Shown here: one piece after another, positions 22,716-33,849 of the stretch
How positions within the stretch are numbered: the first letter of the stretch is position 1
Layout: each line of letters begins with the position of its first letter
Source of the DNA: Pezicula radicicola
Taxonomy: Eukaryota; Ascomycota; Leotiomycetes; Helotiales; Dermateaceae
NCBI GenBank assembly: GCA_003008705.1
Contig: PDUO01000007.1
Coordinates: forward strand, 1,183,939 to 1,247,938
Length of the DNA stretch: 64,000 bases
Direction: 5' to 3'
Notes under the pieces: generated by a model
The model's input: only the letters and a program-made list of their open reading frames with translations
Database searches by the model: none
What the model was told of the DNA's origin: nothing
Program-made: the position numbers and the translations under genes

Positions 22716-24439
22716 TCAGCCCTCCCAACAATCATCCCCAGGCCTACAAACACCCATTCCCTCATCCACTTCAACCTTCTCTATGCCTTCTCTCCTACTA
22801 CTTACATTACCTCCACCACCATTAGTCTGAGGTGTAGGTATAGGAGTCGTAACTCTCGACGATGTAAGAGATAAAGATGGATTATCCACATCCATTGGAG
22901 TGAAATTTCTGTTATTGTCGTTGTTTCCTGATGGGCTTTGGTTGGAGGGGTCGGACGGGGAAAGGATCTCGCTTCGCTCGTCTCGTAGACGGTTTATTGC
23001 TCGTGGGATTGGTACTCCGGTCATTATTTCGGTGGTTTGTCCTACTTCATTCGGAGGACGGTTTGTTGAGTAGGTTGTTGGTGGGTCGTATGGGGTTTTT
23101 AGGGCGGGGTTGGGTTGGGGTTGGGAGGTTTCTGGGGTGTTGGTGGTTGTGGAGGTTGTAGTGGTGGATTTATGTCCATCTACGTGACCTAGGTTTCTGG
23201 AGGGGTCGATTATATCTCTTACGCGTCGTTTTAGCTCTTTGGTTTCTGGGAATCCACCTTCAGTTTTGCGGTCCCAGATTAGGTGGCTTTGGATTTGGAG
23301 GGGTGGGGATTGTGAATTTGGGTTGGAGGTGGAGGTGGAGTTGGGGTCGGTGGTAGAGGGATTTGATGATGGGATGGTGTTGTAGAGGTGGACTTTGAAG
23401 GTTCCGCCTGTTGAGGGTTGGAGGGCTACTTCTCCTAGGGAGGTGGAGAAGGTGGAGAGGAGTTCTTGGGCGAACTGGTGGGTGGTGGTTTGTTAGTTGG
23501 TTGTTGAAGAAGTGAGTTTTGGTGGTTTAGGGGTGAAATGGAATAGTGAGGACGAGAGATGTACTGAGGGAGAAAAGGAGAACAGAAATCAAAGAGGGCA
23601 GAGAAGGATTATAATGCCTTGATTGAGAACCTTCTTCTGTTGACTTCAACCACCAACAATTATCCAATGGTGCTGTATTGACAACTCTATCAATCAACAT
23701 CAACACAATCAACACAATTAACACAAGCAAGAAACAAGCAAAACAAAGCAACCTCGTGAACCCCACCATAGCCTCGCCTCGCCATCTTGTACAATACAAC
23801 CCTTAACACCCTTAACACCCTTAACACCCCTCCTCTACTGTAAGAACTTAAAGTTCTCTAGGAACCCCCTCCCTCTCCAAACTAAAAAAAAACATGAAAC
23901 ACGAAAGCTCGATTAGAGACTCGACTCCACTCGCCTTCTCGGCCCATACCGAGCACTGGCTCTTTTTTCGGATCCAAGAATCGAGTGACTTGACGTGACA
24001 CTGACTCCTGAGTTTGCGGATGGCGGATGCCGTGGATACCCAACTCCCATAAAAAAAACCCCAACTCATCACGTGCCTCATTCTGGCCCTTGAAGTCTTG
24101 GGGAGTCTTGGAGTAGTCTTTCTTTCTTTTTTGAAACACCAGCGTCGGCAACAATAGCAAGTAATTAATGGAAAGTAAGGGAAAAGGAAAGGAAAGGCAA
24201 GGTAAGGCGGAACGGAAGAGTTTAGTTGGAAACGGAAACGCCGAGACGGGGAAAATGCATTAAGGATGAGATGGACAAGAAAGGATTTGTGTATAAAGAT
24301 AGTTCTTGTGCAGGATTGCAGGGTTGTAGGAGTTGAGGGATAGGACAAAGCTTACATAGGCAGCTCTAAGCATCCATTTGCACTGTGTGCAGAATTGGAT
24401 TGTTACTCGAGGGAATGGAGGTGGTGGGGATTCCTCCAT
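22716..24439 (-). CDS. Rdx/selenoprotein W-like thioredoxin-fold protein (Cys form)
   Basis: Two exons are inferred. Exon 1 (24439-24356, 28 codons) reads FPRVTIQFCTQCKWMLRAAY and carries the CxxC redox motif of the Rdx family (SelW/SelT/SelH). Exon 2 (23474-22716) starts FAQELLSTFSTSLGEVALQP, then STGGTFKV, and later has WDRKTEGGFPETKELKRRVR, which completes the SelW-like fold. The C-terminal ~150 residues are low-complexity Pro/Ser/Thr/Asn-rich. In animal SelW the second Cys is selenocysteine; here it is an ordinary Cys, as expected in fungi. The total is 280 aa. The intron (24355-23475) is 881 nt, far longer than any other in the window, but GTAAGC donor, CTAAC branch and CAG acceptor are present and the phase is 0. 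A role in thiol redox control is inferred from the family. Confidence 0.85.
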
Positions 24440-25190
24440 GATGACGCGAGTAGGTGTTTGTTGCTTGTCTGGAGGAAAGTTTGTTTGTTTGTTCGTTTGT
24501 CGTGAGAGGTGAGGTTCAACGGGAATTAATTATTATGGATGGCTTTGACCAATGCTTGAGTGTTGAGGAGTGCCTTTGGGTTTGAAGGAGAAAGCCGTGA
24601 AAGGCAAAATGAGAGGATTGTAGCTTGTCGTGACTGGTGAGAGGTAGTTTTAACGGTAACGCTGCTGTCGTTGGTCCATCCTGTGGTCCGAGTGCACCGC
24701 TCGCTTGTGTCTTCGCATTGCGTGCCTATTACCCATGCGGGAAAAGAGGCTCGAATGAACACAGACGAAATTATCTTTATTTGCTGACCCATCAAACCCA
24801 TCAAACATCACCAACAGAAGAATCGTAGATATTATGATTGTGTTTTTGTGTGACAATACTTCCATATGATCATCTCATCCAGTAAAAAAAAAAAAAACTT
24901 ATACACATAGAAGAGGCTGCAGCGACCGCCGTTCCAGGTCTTCCCCCCCACTGCAGATAGTATCCGCCCATATTACATTGTGCCTTGCATGCTTGCTGCT
25001 ATTGCCACTTTCTCTCGTCCTTCTCCTCTGCTCTCCTCTTGCAATATACCACTGAAGAAAACAATCCCGCCCATAGTGTATCGAAATGCTACAATCGCTG
25101 AGAGAGATATCGAATCGTTTTGAAGAAAGTATCAATCAATCATTACGCCTCTGAACGCCCCTGATCGTCGTGTCTGTCGCTCACTGTCCT
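24440..25190. other. Intergenic, Rdx-like promoter and G gamma 3' end
   Basis: Both flanking genes are on the minus strand. There is a poly-A run near 24883-24897 and no credible ORF. Confidence 0.5.
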
Positions 25191-25567
25191 CTACATCACG
25201 ACACAGCATCCTCCACTCTGCTGAGGCGCATATGGATCATCCTTCTTATCGACTGTTCCCCAGACTGATGGGACCATGAAGTCTTTGGTGCTGTTCGTGT
25301 ATGAGATGATGCTATTGATCGCGGCGCGTTAGTCAGTCCTATCTTATCCAATCGCAGGCACCTGGTAGATCAGATGGCTATAAGGAATCGAAAAGGCGAT
25401 GTATACCTTTTTGATGCTTGAGATACGGGGATTCGCTGGCGCTCTAGGTCTTCTCGCAAGCGGTTGTTCAACTCCGTAAGACGTCTCAGCTTAAGGTCGG
25501 CCATCGATTGCTTGTTCTTCTTAATCTGGGATGGGTCACCGACATCGCGGGAGGCATATGAAGGCAT
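25191..25567 (-). CDS. Heterotrimeric G protein gamma subunit
   Basis: Two exons (25567-25407 and 25311-25191) encode exactly 93 aa. Exon 1 is MPSYASRDVGDPSQIKKN followed by KQSMADLKLRRLTELNNRLR, the highly conserved coiled-coil of filamentous fungal gamma subunits (Neurospora GNG-1). Exon 2 gives FMVPSVWGTVDKKDDPYAP and ends GGCCVVM. CVVM is a CaaX box for farnesylation, and the preceding Cys is a possible palmitoylation site. It pairs with G beta at the plasma membrane in pheromone, nutrient and developmental signalling. The frame is open upstream to an ATG at 25750, but the Met at 25567 matches the family start. The intron is 95 nt. Confidence 0.95.
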
Positions 25568-26621
25568 CGTGTGTTGGATTTGGGAGTGGGAGAGATTGGT
25601 AATTGGGATTCGAAGGTGTGGTGGTCGGTCAACGGGTATGGGTTCGGTGAAAGCTCCTACGCAGCTGCAGGTTTGATCAGCAACAGAAATCTGGGAGTCG
25701 GAATCGGTGGCGGGGATGGTTTCGCATACAATTGAAGATGGCGTCGACAAAGAAGAATTTAAGTCAGAGAGCGTTGCGACGAGTCTTGGAGGAAGCGTAA
25801 GGAGCGAATGATGGGGGAAAGTCGTGAAAGAGATTGGAGATTGGACCCTCCGACAGATGCAGTGGTCCAGGGCAGTGGCAGGGCCAGAACGCCTATTTCG
25901 GCTTAGCCGAGTGTCGCTACAGCACTAGGAAATGATTGCAAAAGGGGAATGACCAGCAACCGCAACGTGAGTAAACAATGTTTGGTTTTGATATGAAGTG
26001 AGAGATAATAACACTGCACGTTCCTTATTATTGAGAGCAATGATTTTATTACTGATGGCATTGGCAAGGCCTGTTGCATTTGAACACATTCCTTGCCCCT
26101 TTGTCTACAGGCTTCCCGGCGCGCTACTGTCTTGGTCAAACTTGAGGCTCTCCAACTATTGATTTGAAGAAAGCCTACCACGGAGAACTGGGGCGCCTCG
26201 TGGAGATATTGACTTGTTGTCGTTGTCGCTTTTCTAACCGTGGTTGGTAATTGTGAGTGGATGATTATCAACACTTCATGGAGGCTCGTTGATTTTCCTG
26301 TTGTTGCCGAAAGCGAAGAAGCCTGAAATTCACCTCCACAGGCTGCTAGGCTGGCTAGGCTGGCTGCTGTCAGGCGCATTCAGTGACCCAGCGGGTGGCC
26401 GCTTTGACCCTTTCTCGCCTTTTCCCTTTCCCACACCCACACCCACACCCACGAAGAGAAACCTTAGCGTCAAAGTCTGACTAACCGATCGCGCACACAA
26501 GATTTGTGCTCTTCGAAGGCCTCGTCAACACCAACGACGTCAATTTTCACCCATAGCCAACGAAGCCAACGAAGGCGCATTACCATCGATTTCAGACGAT
26601 CAACACTGATCGCAGATCAAA
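25568..26621. promoter_or_regulatory. Divergent promoter of G gamma and eIF3a
   Basis: 1054 bp between head-to-head genes. A short CCCACA repeat occurs near 26430-26452, and GGCTAGGCTGGCTAGGCTGGCT lies near 26346 (direct repeat of about 10 bp). No ORF with family support. Confidence 0.5.
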
Positions 26622-29600
26622 ATGCCGCCTCCCGGTTTTCACCAAAAGCCTGAGAATGTGCTGAAGCGCGCACATGAGTTGATGGGTGTTGGGCAGTCAC
26701 AAGCTGCGCTCGTCTCTCTCCATGAACATATTACGTCTAAAAAGTCTCGAGGGATGCCTATTGCGTCCCTCGAGCCGGTTATGCTCCTGTTGGTCGAGCA
26801 GTCCGTAGAACAGAAGAAGGGAAAGTTGGCAAAGGATGCTCTATACCAGTACAAGAACATCAGCCAGAACACAAATGTTGGCACAATCGAAGTACGATAT
26901 TCACACGAACAAAAGATTTACGAGCGAATGCTAATATATCTACCTACAGTTGGTTCTCAAGAAGTTCATCGAGTTGGCCGAGGAGAAGGTCAAGACGGCA
27001 CAAACAAAAGCTGACGAAGTTCAATCTACCCTCGAGAGCACTGCGGCTACCGCCAGCATCGACGATTTGGAGGCCAGCGAGACACCAGAATCTATCCTCC
27101 TTTCCACCGTATCCGGCGAGCAATCTCGAGACCGCACAGATCGTGCCATCGTAACACCATGGCTCAAATTCCTCTGGGAGACATACCGTACAGTCCTCGA
27201 TATCCTCCGAAACAATGCTAGATTGGAAATTATGTACCAGAGCACTGCTATGCAAGCTTTCGAGTTCTGCCAGAAGTATACACGAAAGACCGAGTTCCGC
27301 AGACTCTGCGAGCTCCTTAGAAACCATGTACAGACTGCGGCAAAGTACTCCGCCCAGATGCACGCCATCAACCTTAACGATCCGGATACCCTCCAGCGCC
27401 ATCTAGAGACCCGCTTCCAGCAGTTGAACGTTGCAGTCGAGCTTGAGCTTTGGCAAGAGGCGTTCCGAAGTGTTGAAGATATCCACACTCTCCTTAACCT
27501 GAGCAAGCGCCCACCCAAGAATATTATGATGGCCAACTACTACGAGAAATTGACCAGAATTTTTCTTGTTGGCGAGAACTACCTCTTCCACGCTGCAGCT
27601 TGGTCTCGTTACTACAACCTACTTCGCCAGTCCGCATCTCTTGTTGCTGCTGGTCAAAGCAAGAAGGCAGATAACCCAGCAACTTCCGAGGCTGATCTCT
27701 CCAAGGCTGCTTCCTTCGTCTTGCTCTCTGCATTGGCTATTCCAGTTATTAGCACTTCCAGATCTCGAGGCGCCTTGGTTGACATTGATGAAGCCAAGAA
27801 GAACAAGAATTCCCGTCTTACTCATCTCCTAGGCATGGCACAAGCTCCAACTCGTGCTGTTCTCTTCAAGGATGCCATGAGCAAGGGTCTTCTGAAGCGA
27901 GCCCGTCCGGAAATCCGCGAGCTCTACAACATCCTCGAAGTCGATTTCCATCCTCTCTCCATTTGCCAGAAGATCTCGCCAATTCTATCCAAGATTGGTG
28001 CAGATGCTGAGATGGAGAAGTATGTCCTTCCCCTCCAACAAGTTATCTTGACCCGTCTCTTCCAGCAATTGTCCCAGGTCTACGAAACTGTTGACCTTAC
28101 TTTCGTTGAGAATCTTGCCAAGTTCCCAGAACCATTCCAGGTCACCCGAGACACAATTGAGAAGTTCATCATGAACGGAAACAAGAAGGGTGATCTTGCT
28201 ATTCGAATGGATCACGCTACCGGTGTTCTCAGCTTTGATACTGATGTTTTCTCTTCCGCCAAGGCAATCCACGCTGGTTCTGGTGCAGGCTCTGCAGAGA
28301 ATGACGCTGGTTCCGTGCAAAGACTCCAAAATACTCCCTCCGAAATCGTCCGCACCCAACTCACACGTCTTGCTAAGGCTCTTTACATTACTTGTCAATA
28401 CATTGATCCCTCTCTTAACGAAGCTAGAGTTAAGGCTCGCGATGCGGCTCGTGCTCGCGCTGTAGCTGGCGCCGCGCAAGAGCACCGTGAAACTTTGGCT
28501 CGCAAAGAAATTATTCATAAGCGAAAAGAAGAAGCCGCCGATATCCAGTCAAGAAAGGAGAAAGAGGAGGCAACCCGAAAACGCATCAGAGCCGCACAAC
28601 TTCAAGAAGCTGAGGACAAGCGACTCGCACAAGAACAGAAGGACCGCGAGGAGAAGCGTATGAAGGCCGAGTTGGACCGAGTTCGTAAGGAGGAGCTCAA
28701 GAAGCAGATTGCTGATCTTAAGATCGGCCCTAAGGCTCTTGATATCGATGTTGAAGATCTGGATAACCTCGATGGCAACCGTCTCCGTGCCATGAAGCTT
28801 GCCCAGTTGGAGCGTGAGAAGAATGATGTAAACGAGAAGCTCCGAATTACCGGCAAGCGTATCGATCATTTGGAGCGTGCTTTCCGCAAGGAAGAAGCCA
28901 AGAAGTTGCCCGAGGACTATGCCGCACAACGCGAACGTGACTTGGATGCATACGAGAAGACAAAGGCACAGACCTTGAAGGACGCCGAGGCTAAGCACAA
29001 GGAGAATGTTGAGTTGAAGACAAGACTGCAGAGATTGATGAACTTTTACGAAGAATTCAGAAATGAGGTTGTTGAGCGAAGACACGACGAGTTTGAGAGA
29101 CGCCGCCGTGATGCAGAGAGGGAGATGGAGAAGGCTATCGCCGCCCGTAAGAAGGAGTTCCGTGAGCGCAAGGCTCGTGAGAAGCGTGAACGTGAGGAGC
29201 AGGAGCGAATCCTACGTGAGGAGGAAGAGCGTGCGGCAAAGGAGGCTGAGGAGAAGGCTGCTCGGGATGAGAAGAAGCGTCAAGAGTTCCAAGAGCTCAA
29301 GGCTGTTCGTGAGAAGGAACGACAAGAGGCGTTGGAGATGGCTGCCAAACAAGCCAGAAGAGAGGAAGAAGCATTGGAGCGGAGAAGGAAGGAGAAAGAG
29401 GCAGGTAGATCTGCTGTTCCAATTCGGGGTGCAGCAATGGAGAGACAAGATTCCAACGACAGACGACCAGCTCTGCCATTGGTTGGTGCAAAGATGGGCT
29501 GGAGAGAGAAGGAGAAGCTTCGACAGGAGCAAGGCGGTGCCCCATCCTCCCGTACTGAGTCGCCTGCCCCTCGCTCCTACGAACCACCTGCTTCACGAGC

Positions 29601-29853
29601 ACCCCCAATGGACCGTACTGACTCAAATGACCGGCCCTCAGGACCTCCCAAGCTCAACCTTGCCGGAAGCAAGCCAAGCTGGAGAGAGAGAGAAGCAGCT
29701 AAGGCTGCAGGAGGGGGAGCTCCAGCAGCAGAGGCTTCAGCCCCTCGTGGTCGCACAGAGGAGGCTCGGGAAGCACCTGCACCTACCCCAGCAATTAGAC
29801 CGTCTGGTGCTCCTGGAAAGTTTGTTCCTCCTCATCTTCGCAATAAGCAGTAA
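26622..29853 (+). CDS. TIF32: Eukaryotic translation initiation factor 3 subunit A (eIF3a)
   Basis: Two exons (26622-26891 and 26950-29853) encode 1057 aa. The N-terminus [20 protein letters not shown] is the eIF3a signature. An alpha-solenoid and PCI domain (roughly residues 300-500) follow, then a very long charged helix rich in Arg, Glu and Lys from about 520 to 850 that binds eIF3b and eIF3i. The C-terminal tail has two copies of a motif containing DSNDR and WRE(K/R)E, and ends [12 protein letters not shown]. eIF3a scaffolds the eIF3 complex on the 40S subunit during scanning. The single 58-nt intron near the start separates VGTIE from LVLKKF. The strong purine bias on this strand produces long shadow frames on both strands. 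Confidence 0.97.
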
Positions 29854-30646
29854 GGGCGTTAATTTGGATGGCGTTTTTGTAAGATTGGTTGCTGTCGCTT
29901 TGGCTTAAGAGCGTAAAGCGAGCAAGTAGGGAATGAAAAATGTTCTGATGATTTTTATTAATGAATGGAAATTTGTGAATGATACTAAGATACCTTGCTT
30001 TTCAATTCTTACTGTCTCTTGAAGATGACACTACAATGCTGGTCTAAACGAACGTAGTAACAGAGCCCAAACTCTTGAACATATCAGCTATTAACAGCTT
30101 AACCTTTCACCCAAATAAGATACAAACCAGCTATAGCATTTCTTTATACTCGTAATTCATCGTAGACATATTGAAGTGTGCTTTCGAAAGCCGTATTTTA
30201 GACAGGTGAGAAGGGATAGAGAGGTAGGATGAGGGGACTGCAATGGGACTGCATGCAAATGGGACTAACTGCAGATATGACGGGACTTGAATGGGACAGA
30301 AGGAACCAGGTTGCGATATGCAACAAAACTTTAGGTTCTAGGAAGTGGTAGACGGGCTAGCTGGTATTTTTGGCACATGACTGAGTAGTTGGCTACACCT
30401 GCATAGGAGTAGAATAACAAGTTGAACTTAAATTTAGGTTATCTACTTTGTTTAGGTAATTTGCTCACCACCTTAGGAAGAAATCGAAATTTGTCTAAGT
30501 ATTTGAGTACTTATGTAATTAAAAGGCCATTCGCAGAAAAGGTAATTACAAATCGAAGACGGGACACAACACAACAGATTTCTCATGGCTCCCTCCTCCC
30601 TCCTCCCTGCTTGCACCCATCACCCACCATGTTGCAAGAGAGTAAA
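29854..30646. other. Intergenic with repeated GGGACT words
   Basis: 3' regions of eIF3a and of the SAM-like gene. Between about 30232 and 30298 the word GGGACT occurs repeatedly, twice as AATGGGACT. No gene is supported. Confidence 0.5.
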
Positions 30647-31063
30647 TCACGCCCGTGGCTTTGCACCCGGTTTACCCTTCTGATAATAAATCAAAACATA
30701 AACAGAATATCCAACTTTTTGACCAAGATGATGTGTCCAATGATTCTGACCCATGCAAAGAAGATATGGTCCAAAAGCTCCACCCATTGTTTTCTCAGCT
30801 AATGCTTCAGCTTTACTTCTCTCCTTTTCGCAATACTGGATTAGAACTTCTGTTAGCCATTCTCGGCATTGTGAATTGTTCCAGAGCCATTGTGGGGTAT
30901 CTGTTGCTTGGATACGGGTTTTGATTATTGTTGTTGGGTTTAAGAAGTTGTAGGGGGGTGGTTGAGATGATGGTGGCTGTGGAGTGGTTGAAGAGGCTCT
31001 TTTTGGTGAGTGATTCTCGTGCTTGGAAGAGTGTTTGCTTTGTTTGGAGGATGATTGTCCCAT
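30647..31063 (-). CDS. Small protein: myristoylation-type N-terminus plus SAM-like region
   Basis: An intronless frame of 138 aa. MGQSSSK fits an N-myristoylation signal (Gly2, Ser6, Lys7). Residues 8-40 are Ser/Pro/His/Lys-rich and disordered. From about 58 to 128 the pattern QWLWNNSQCREWLTEVLI, then AEALAEK, GPYLLCMGQNHWTHHLGQ and VGYSVYVLIYY, follows the spacing of SAM-type five-helix domains (W..xxC..WL, G..LL.., W...LG). That assignment is by eye. The predicted role is membrane-tethered protein binding. It is the first of four small genes between 30.6 and 35.0 kb but lacks the TM-RRERER tail of the others. Confidence 0.55.
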   Translation of the reverse strand: MGQSSSKQSKHSSKHENHSPKRASSTTPQPPSSQPPPYNFLNPTTIIKTRIQATDTPQWLWNNSQCREWLTEVLIQYCEKERSKAEALAEKTMGGAFGPYLLCMGQNHWTHHLGQKVGYSVYVLIYYQKGKPGAKPRA

Positions 31064-31915
31064 GTTGATTGTAATATTAGGTCAATGTGATTTCTTTTTA
31101 GAATGTTATTTGTTGTTGATGTATTTTGCTGTTCTTTTTATGAATAGGAATTTGGGTGGTTAAATAAGTTGCTGTAGAATGGAATTCTAGTCTTAGTATT
31201 TGTTAGTATGCGCTTTATAGAGTGGGGATTAAACTGTTGTTATGAGGTGACCGTCACTTGAGAATAGCTTAAGTTAATAAAGCCATCGAGTGAGTGAGTG
31301 ACTTACTTAAGTCAAGTTAGTCATGTGGCTATGTCAGGCCCCTCAGAAGATACTCTAGTTTCTATAGACAGTTTAAGCTAAGTAAGATAAGTTAACTTCT
31401 AGAAGGTTTAGATGCTAAAGCATATATAGTCATAAGATAGATTTAAAGGTAGATAGAAAATACTATGCATAACCTTATACTTACACACCAAGCCTGTTGT
31501 AAAGAGACTAAGCTGGCCTCGTGCGCACCGAATCCAAACCTGTTCGAAGAAAATACTACGTTGTCTAGTATAACACTTTCATGACAAGGTACCGAAGCAA
31601 CCTTAAAGCATCCAATCCAACTTATCTTAAATGTGCCAAACAGGTAGGTAGGTTATCTAACCCTTCTGAATAAAGCCACTATAAACGAGGATAATAATGC
31701 CAATTTGCAAAACCGAGACTTGAGGTTATATATCTTTGAGAGATTGTAGTCAGTGGGACTGAGACAGAATTTAAATGGGATTTTAGTGTCAAATATTTGT
31801 ATTTCAAGTTGCGCATATGGATATCCATCGCAGAATATCGATTGCTTCCTGGTATCCACAATACCCTTCCTCTTTACCGTTCCAACAAAATGCTCGTTCA
31901 AAAAACTCCTCAATT
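31064..31915. other. Intergenic
   Basis: Upstream region of the 31063 gene and 3' region of the 32467 gene. It contains AGTGAGTGAGTGACTTACTT around 31290-31310, one of the window's dispersed GAGTxACT/ACTTACTT words. No ORF is convincing. Confidence 0.5.
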
Positions 31916-32467
31916 TTAGAACCATGGCCAAGCCCATACCTTCTTCTGCCCATGCTGATCCTGCCCCTCCTGACTCTGGATCCCCTGATCCCGACTCTCC
32001 TGATCCCGATCCCCTTCCCTCTGACCCTTCTCAACATCTCCCCCAACCCCCCTCTCCCTCTCCCTCCTCTCCCCCTTCCACCTCCTACACCCAAAGACAC
32101 AATTAGCCACCAACCCCAAACCCAACAAAACCCCAATAACCCCAAAGAAAATAAGTAGCGGAATGCCCACTTTCTTCCAATCATGTTTCATAGCTTGACT
32201 TTCCATATTAGTATCGGTCCATTTATCTCTTCTACTCAAATCCTCTGTATAAACCTCTGACACCGTGTTTTGTAAACTTCTTTTGAGGTTGAGATCGAGT
32301 TTTTGCATAATGAGATCTAATTTCTGATTTATTCTTTGATCACCGTTTACTGCTAGTTTGCAGAGGACTCGAGTTGCTCCGTTTTTTCGTGTGTCGGGGA
32401 ATAAACCGTCGCAGTCTCCGTTGGCTACTTGGTATGGGTTTGCTACTTTACTTGATTTGTTACCCAT
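31916..32467 (-). CDS. Lineage-specific membrane protein, MGN...TM-RRERER family, member 1
   Basis: An intronless frame of 183 aa. MGNKSSK matches the N-myristoylation consensus. DCDGLFPD (18-25) and Cys36 follow, then an amphipathic helix with coiled-coil potential (about 43-75). One hydrophobic segment (about 100-123) runs GIPLLIFFGVIGVLLGLGL. After it come CRRWKGERRERERGVGGDVE and a Gln/Asp/Glu-rich tail. RRERER, and GD(x)VEK just after it, recur in the neighbouring genes. No known domain is recognised. The topology would anchor both ends at a membrane. The opposite strand also has open frames, but the ATG context, composition and paralogy favour this one. Confidence 0.6.
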   Translation of the reverse strand: MGNKSSKVANPYQVANGDCDGLFPDTRKNGATRVLCKLAVNGDQRINQKLDLIMQKLDLNLKRSLQNTVSEVYTEDLSRRDKWTDTNMESQAMKHDWKKVGIPLLIFFGVIGVLLGLGLVANCVFGCRRWKGERRERERGVGGDVEKGQREGDRDQESRDQGIQSQEGQDQHGQKKVWAWPWF

Positions 32468-33255
32468 CTTTATAGGTAGGCGGGTTGGATTTTATTTTTT
32501 GTCTTGTTGGTTGTTTGTTCGAGGCGGAGGCGATTGTGCTATACGTAGAATCTGAGATAGGAACTCTGGTTGGTATTTTGATTTTAATTTTTGAGAGATG
32601 GTTGGATGCTGGGGGATAGGAATGATGGCCTTTTTGGGTGTGTGCTGCGACTGTTCAGATCGTTTTGAGAGGTGTTAAGCTAATATTAGTGTTCGGAACT
32701 ATGATGTTCGATTCTTGAACGGTGGCATAAGGTGACGTATAATAAGGCTTAGTGTCGGTACTAGAACACTTTGCTAGATTCTAGCTGGCTTCTAGATTTA
32801 GCGTAGAAGGAAATTATACTTCTTTTCCTTTGAACTCACTCCAGGTTTCCGAAAAAGCGATGACGAGCTGATTAGTTCTCTTGATTGAGAATCCTACCTG
32901 TGCTGCGTTGTACCTTGAATGCTTTTGCTTGCTTTTATATATATATATATATATAGAAGTTGCACAGAATTTTAATGAGATTGAGAATGAGGACAGCAAG
33001 GTGTTTCGACTTGAGGCTCTCACGATTCCTTTTGATCTTTGACAGTCAAAGTGTGTATCGAGAGAGCTCACTACCTCGTCACTGACAGGAATTAAACACA
33101 AGTCTAGCACAACCTAAACCCCACATTCAGCCCAACCAAGAAACCAAATCCAAACCCCACAAAGCTTAACCTTCCAAAATAACTTTACATGATATCCCCC
33201 TCCCCATGACCCTCCTTTCCCTAGCCCTCAAATCCATCCCTACAAACTCCACCCA
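32468..33255. other. Intergenic with (TA)10 microsatellite
   Basis: Upstream DNA of the 32467 gene and 3' DNA of the 33849 gene. (TA)10 lies at 32936-32955. An ORF at 32814-33110 reads through this repeat and is not credible. Confidence 0.5.
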
Positions 33256-33849
33256 TCAAACCCTCTTCAACCCTCTCTCCCTCTCCCGCCTTACCCGCCC
33301 TCTCTTTAAGCACCCACGAATCCCAACCCCAATCACCCCCAAAACAGTAACCGCAATATAAAAATACAACAAATACCACAAAATAGGTTGTAGAGGTCCA
33401 TATTCATGTTGATACTCCGATTCCCAAGTTTTCTTCCCGAAATCCGGTTTAAGTGTGACATCTTTAATAGCTTGAACTACCTTTCTCTCTCTCTTTCCTA
33501 GGATTCCTGAGATTCCTATTGAGGCGCCTGTTTCGCTTGCCGTAAGAATGGTTGGTTTCCATTGGATTTGTGAGGTGAGTCGATTGCTGAATTGTAGGAA
33601 GATATTTTTCATGGTTCTATATTGTGGAGTATATGGTGTTTGCGTAGGAGAATCTTCTTCTTGTAGTCGCGATAGATATGAGGGGATTAAGAGGTGAGAA
33701 GCAGTTGTGATTGAAAACTTCGTTTTCCTCAATGGTTGTTTTTCTTGTGTAGGAAGTTCCAGGACTTTTTGTTTCTCTTGATAGATTGATTTCGAGGACT
33801 TGAGGTAGATGAGGATAAAGCGGGATCGATTCAATGGCGTGATATACAT
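33256..33849 (-). CDS. MGN...TM-RRERER family, member 2 (5' end uncertain)
   Basis: A frame of 197 aa from the first in-frame ATG. A hydrophobic segment lies at about 156-178 (ILWYLLYFYIAVTVLGVIGV), followed by CLKRGRVRRERERGLKRV at the C-terminus. This shares RRERER with the genes at 31916 and 34439. Unlike them it has no MG start. The frame is open upstream of 33849 to a TAA, and a splice acceptor (TTAAG before CGAGG) is conceivable, so a first exon may be missed. Residues 110-150 hold ETGASIGISGILGKRERK, then VVQAIKDVTL. It is divergent from member 3 across a 589-bp spacer. Function unknown. Confidence 0.5.
   Translation of the reverse strand: MYITPLNRSRFILIYLKSSKSIYQEKQKVLELPTQEKQPLRKTKFSITTASHLLIPSYLSRLQEEDSPTQTPYTPQYRTMKNIFLQFSNRLTSQIQWKPTILTASETGASIGISGILGKRERKVVQAIKDVTLKPDFGKKTWESEYQHEYGPLQPILWYLLYFYIAVTVLGVIGVGIRGCLKRGRVRRERERGLKRV

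Noticed and set aside
23848..24348. 166-aa minus-strand frame
   Set aside because: Lies wholly in the intron inferred for the Rdx-like gene; composition is low-complexity with no domain.
28549..29532. Long Leu-rich minus-strand frames opposite eIF3a
   Set aside because: Mirror of the Glu/Arg/Lys-rich coiled-coil codons; typical antisense artefact.
29063..29908. 281-aa plus-strand frame overlapping eIF3a
   Set aside because: Arg-rich alternative frame of the eIF3a tail, created by its purine-rich codons.
31753..32158. Pro/Ser-rich plus-strand frames opposite family member 1
   Set aside because: Consist of repeated PDPDS or LPLPP tracts, the complement of the charged tail of the minus-strand protein.
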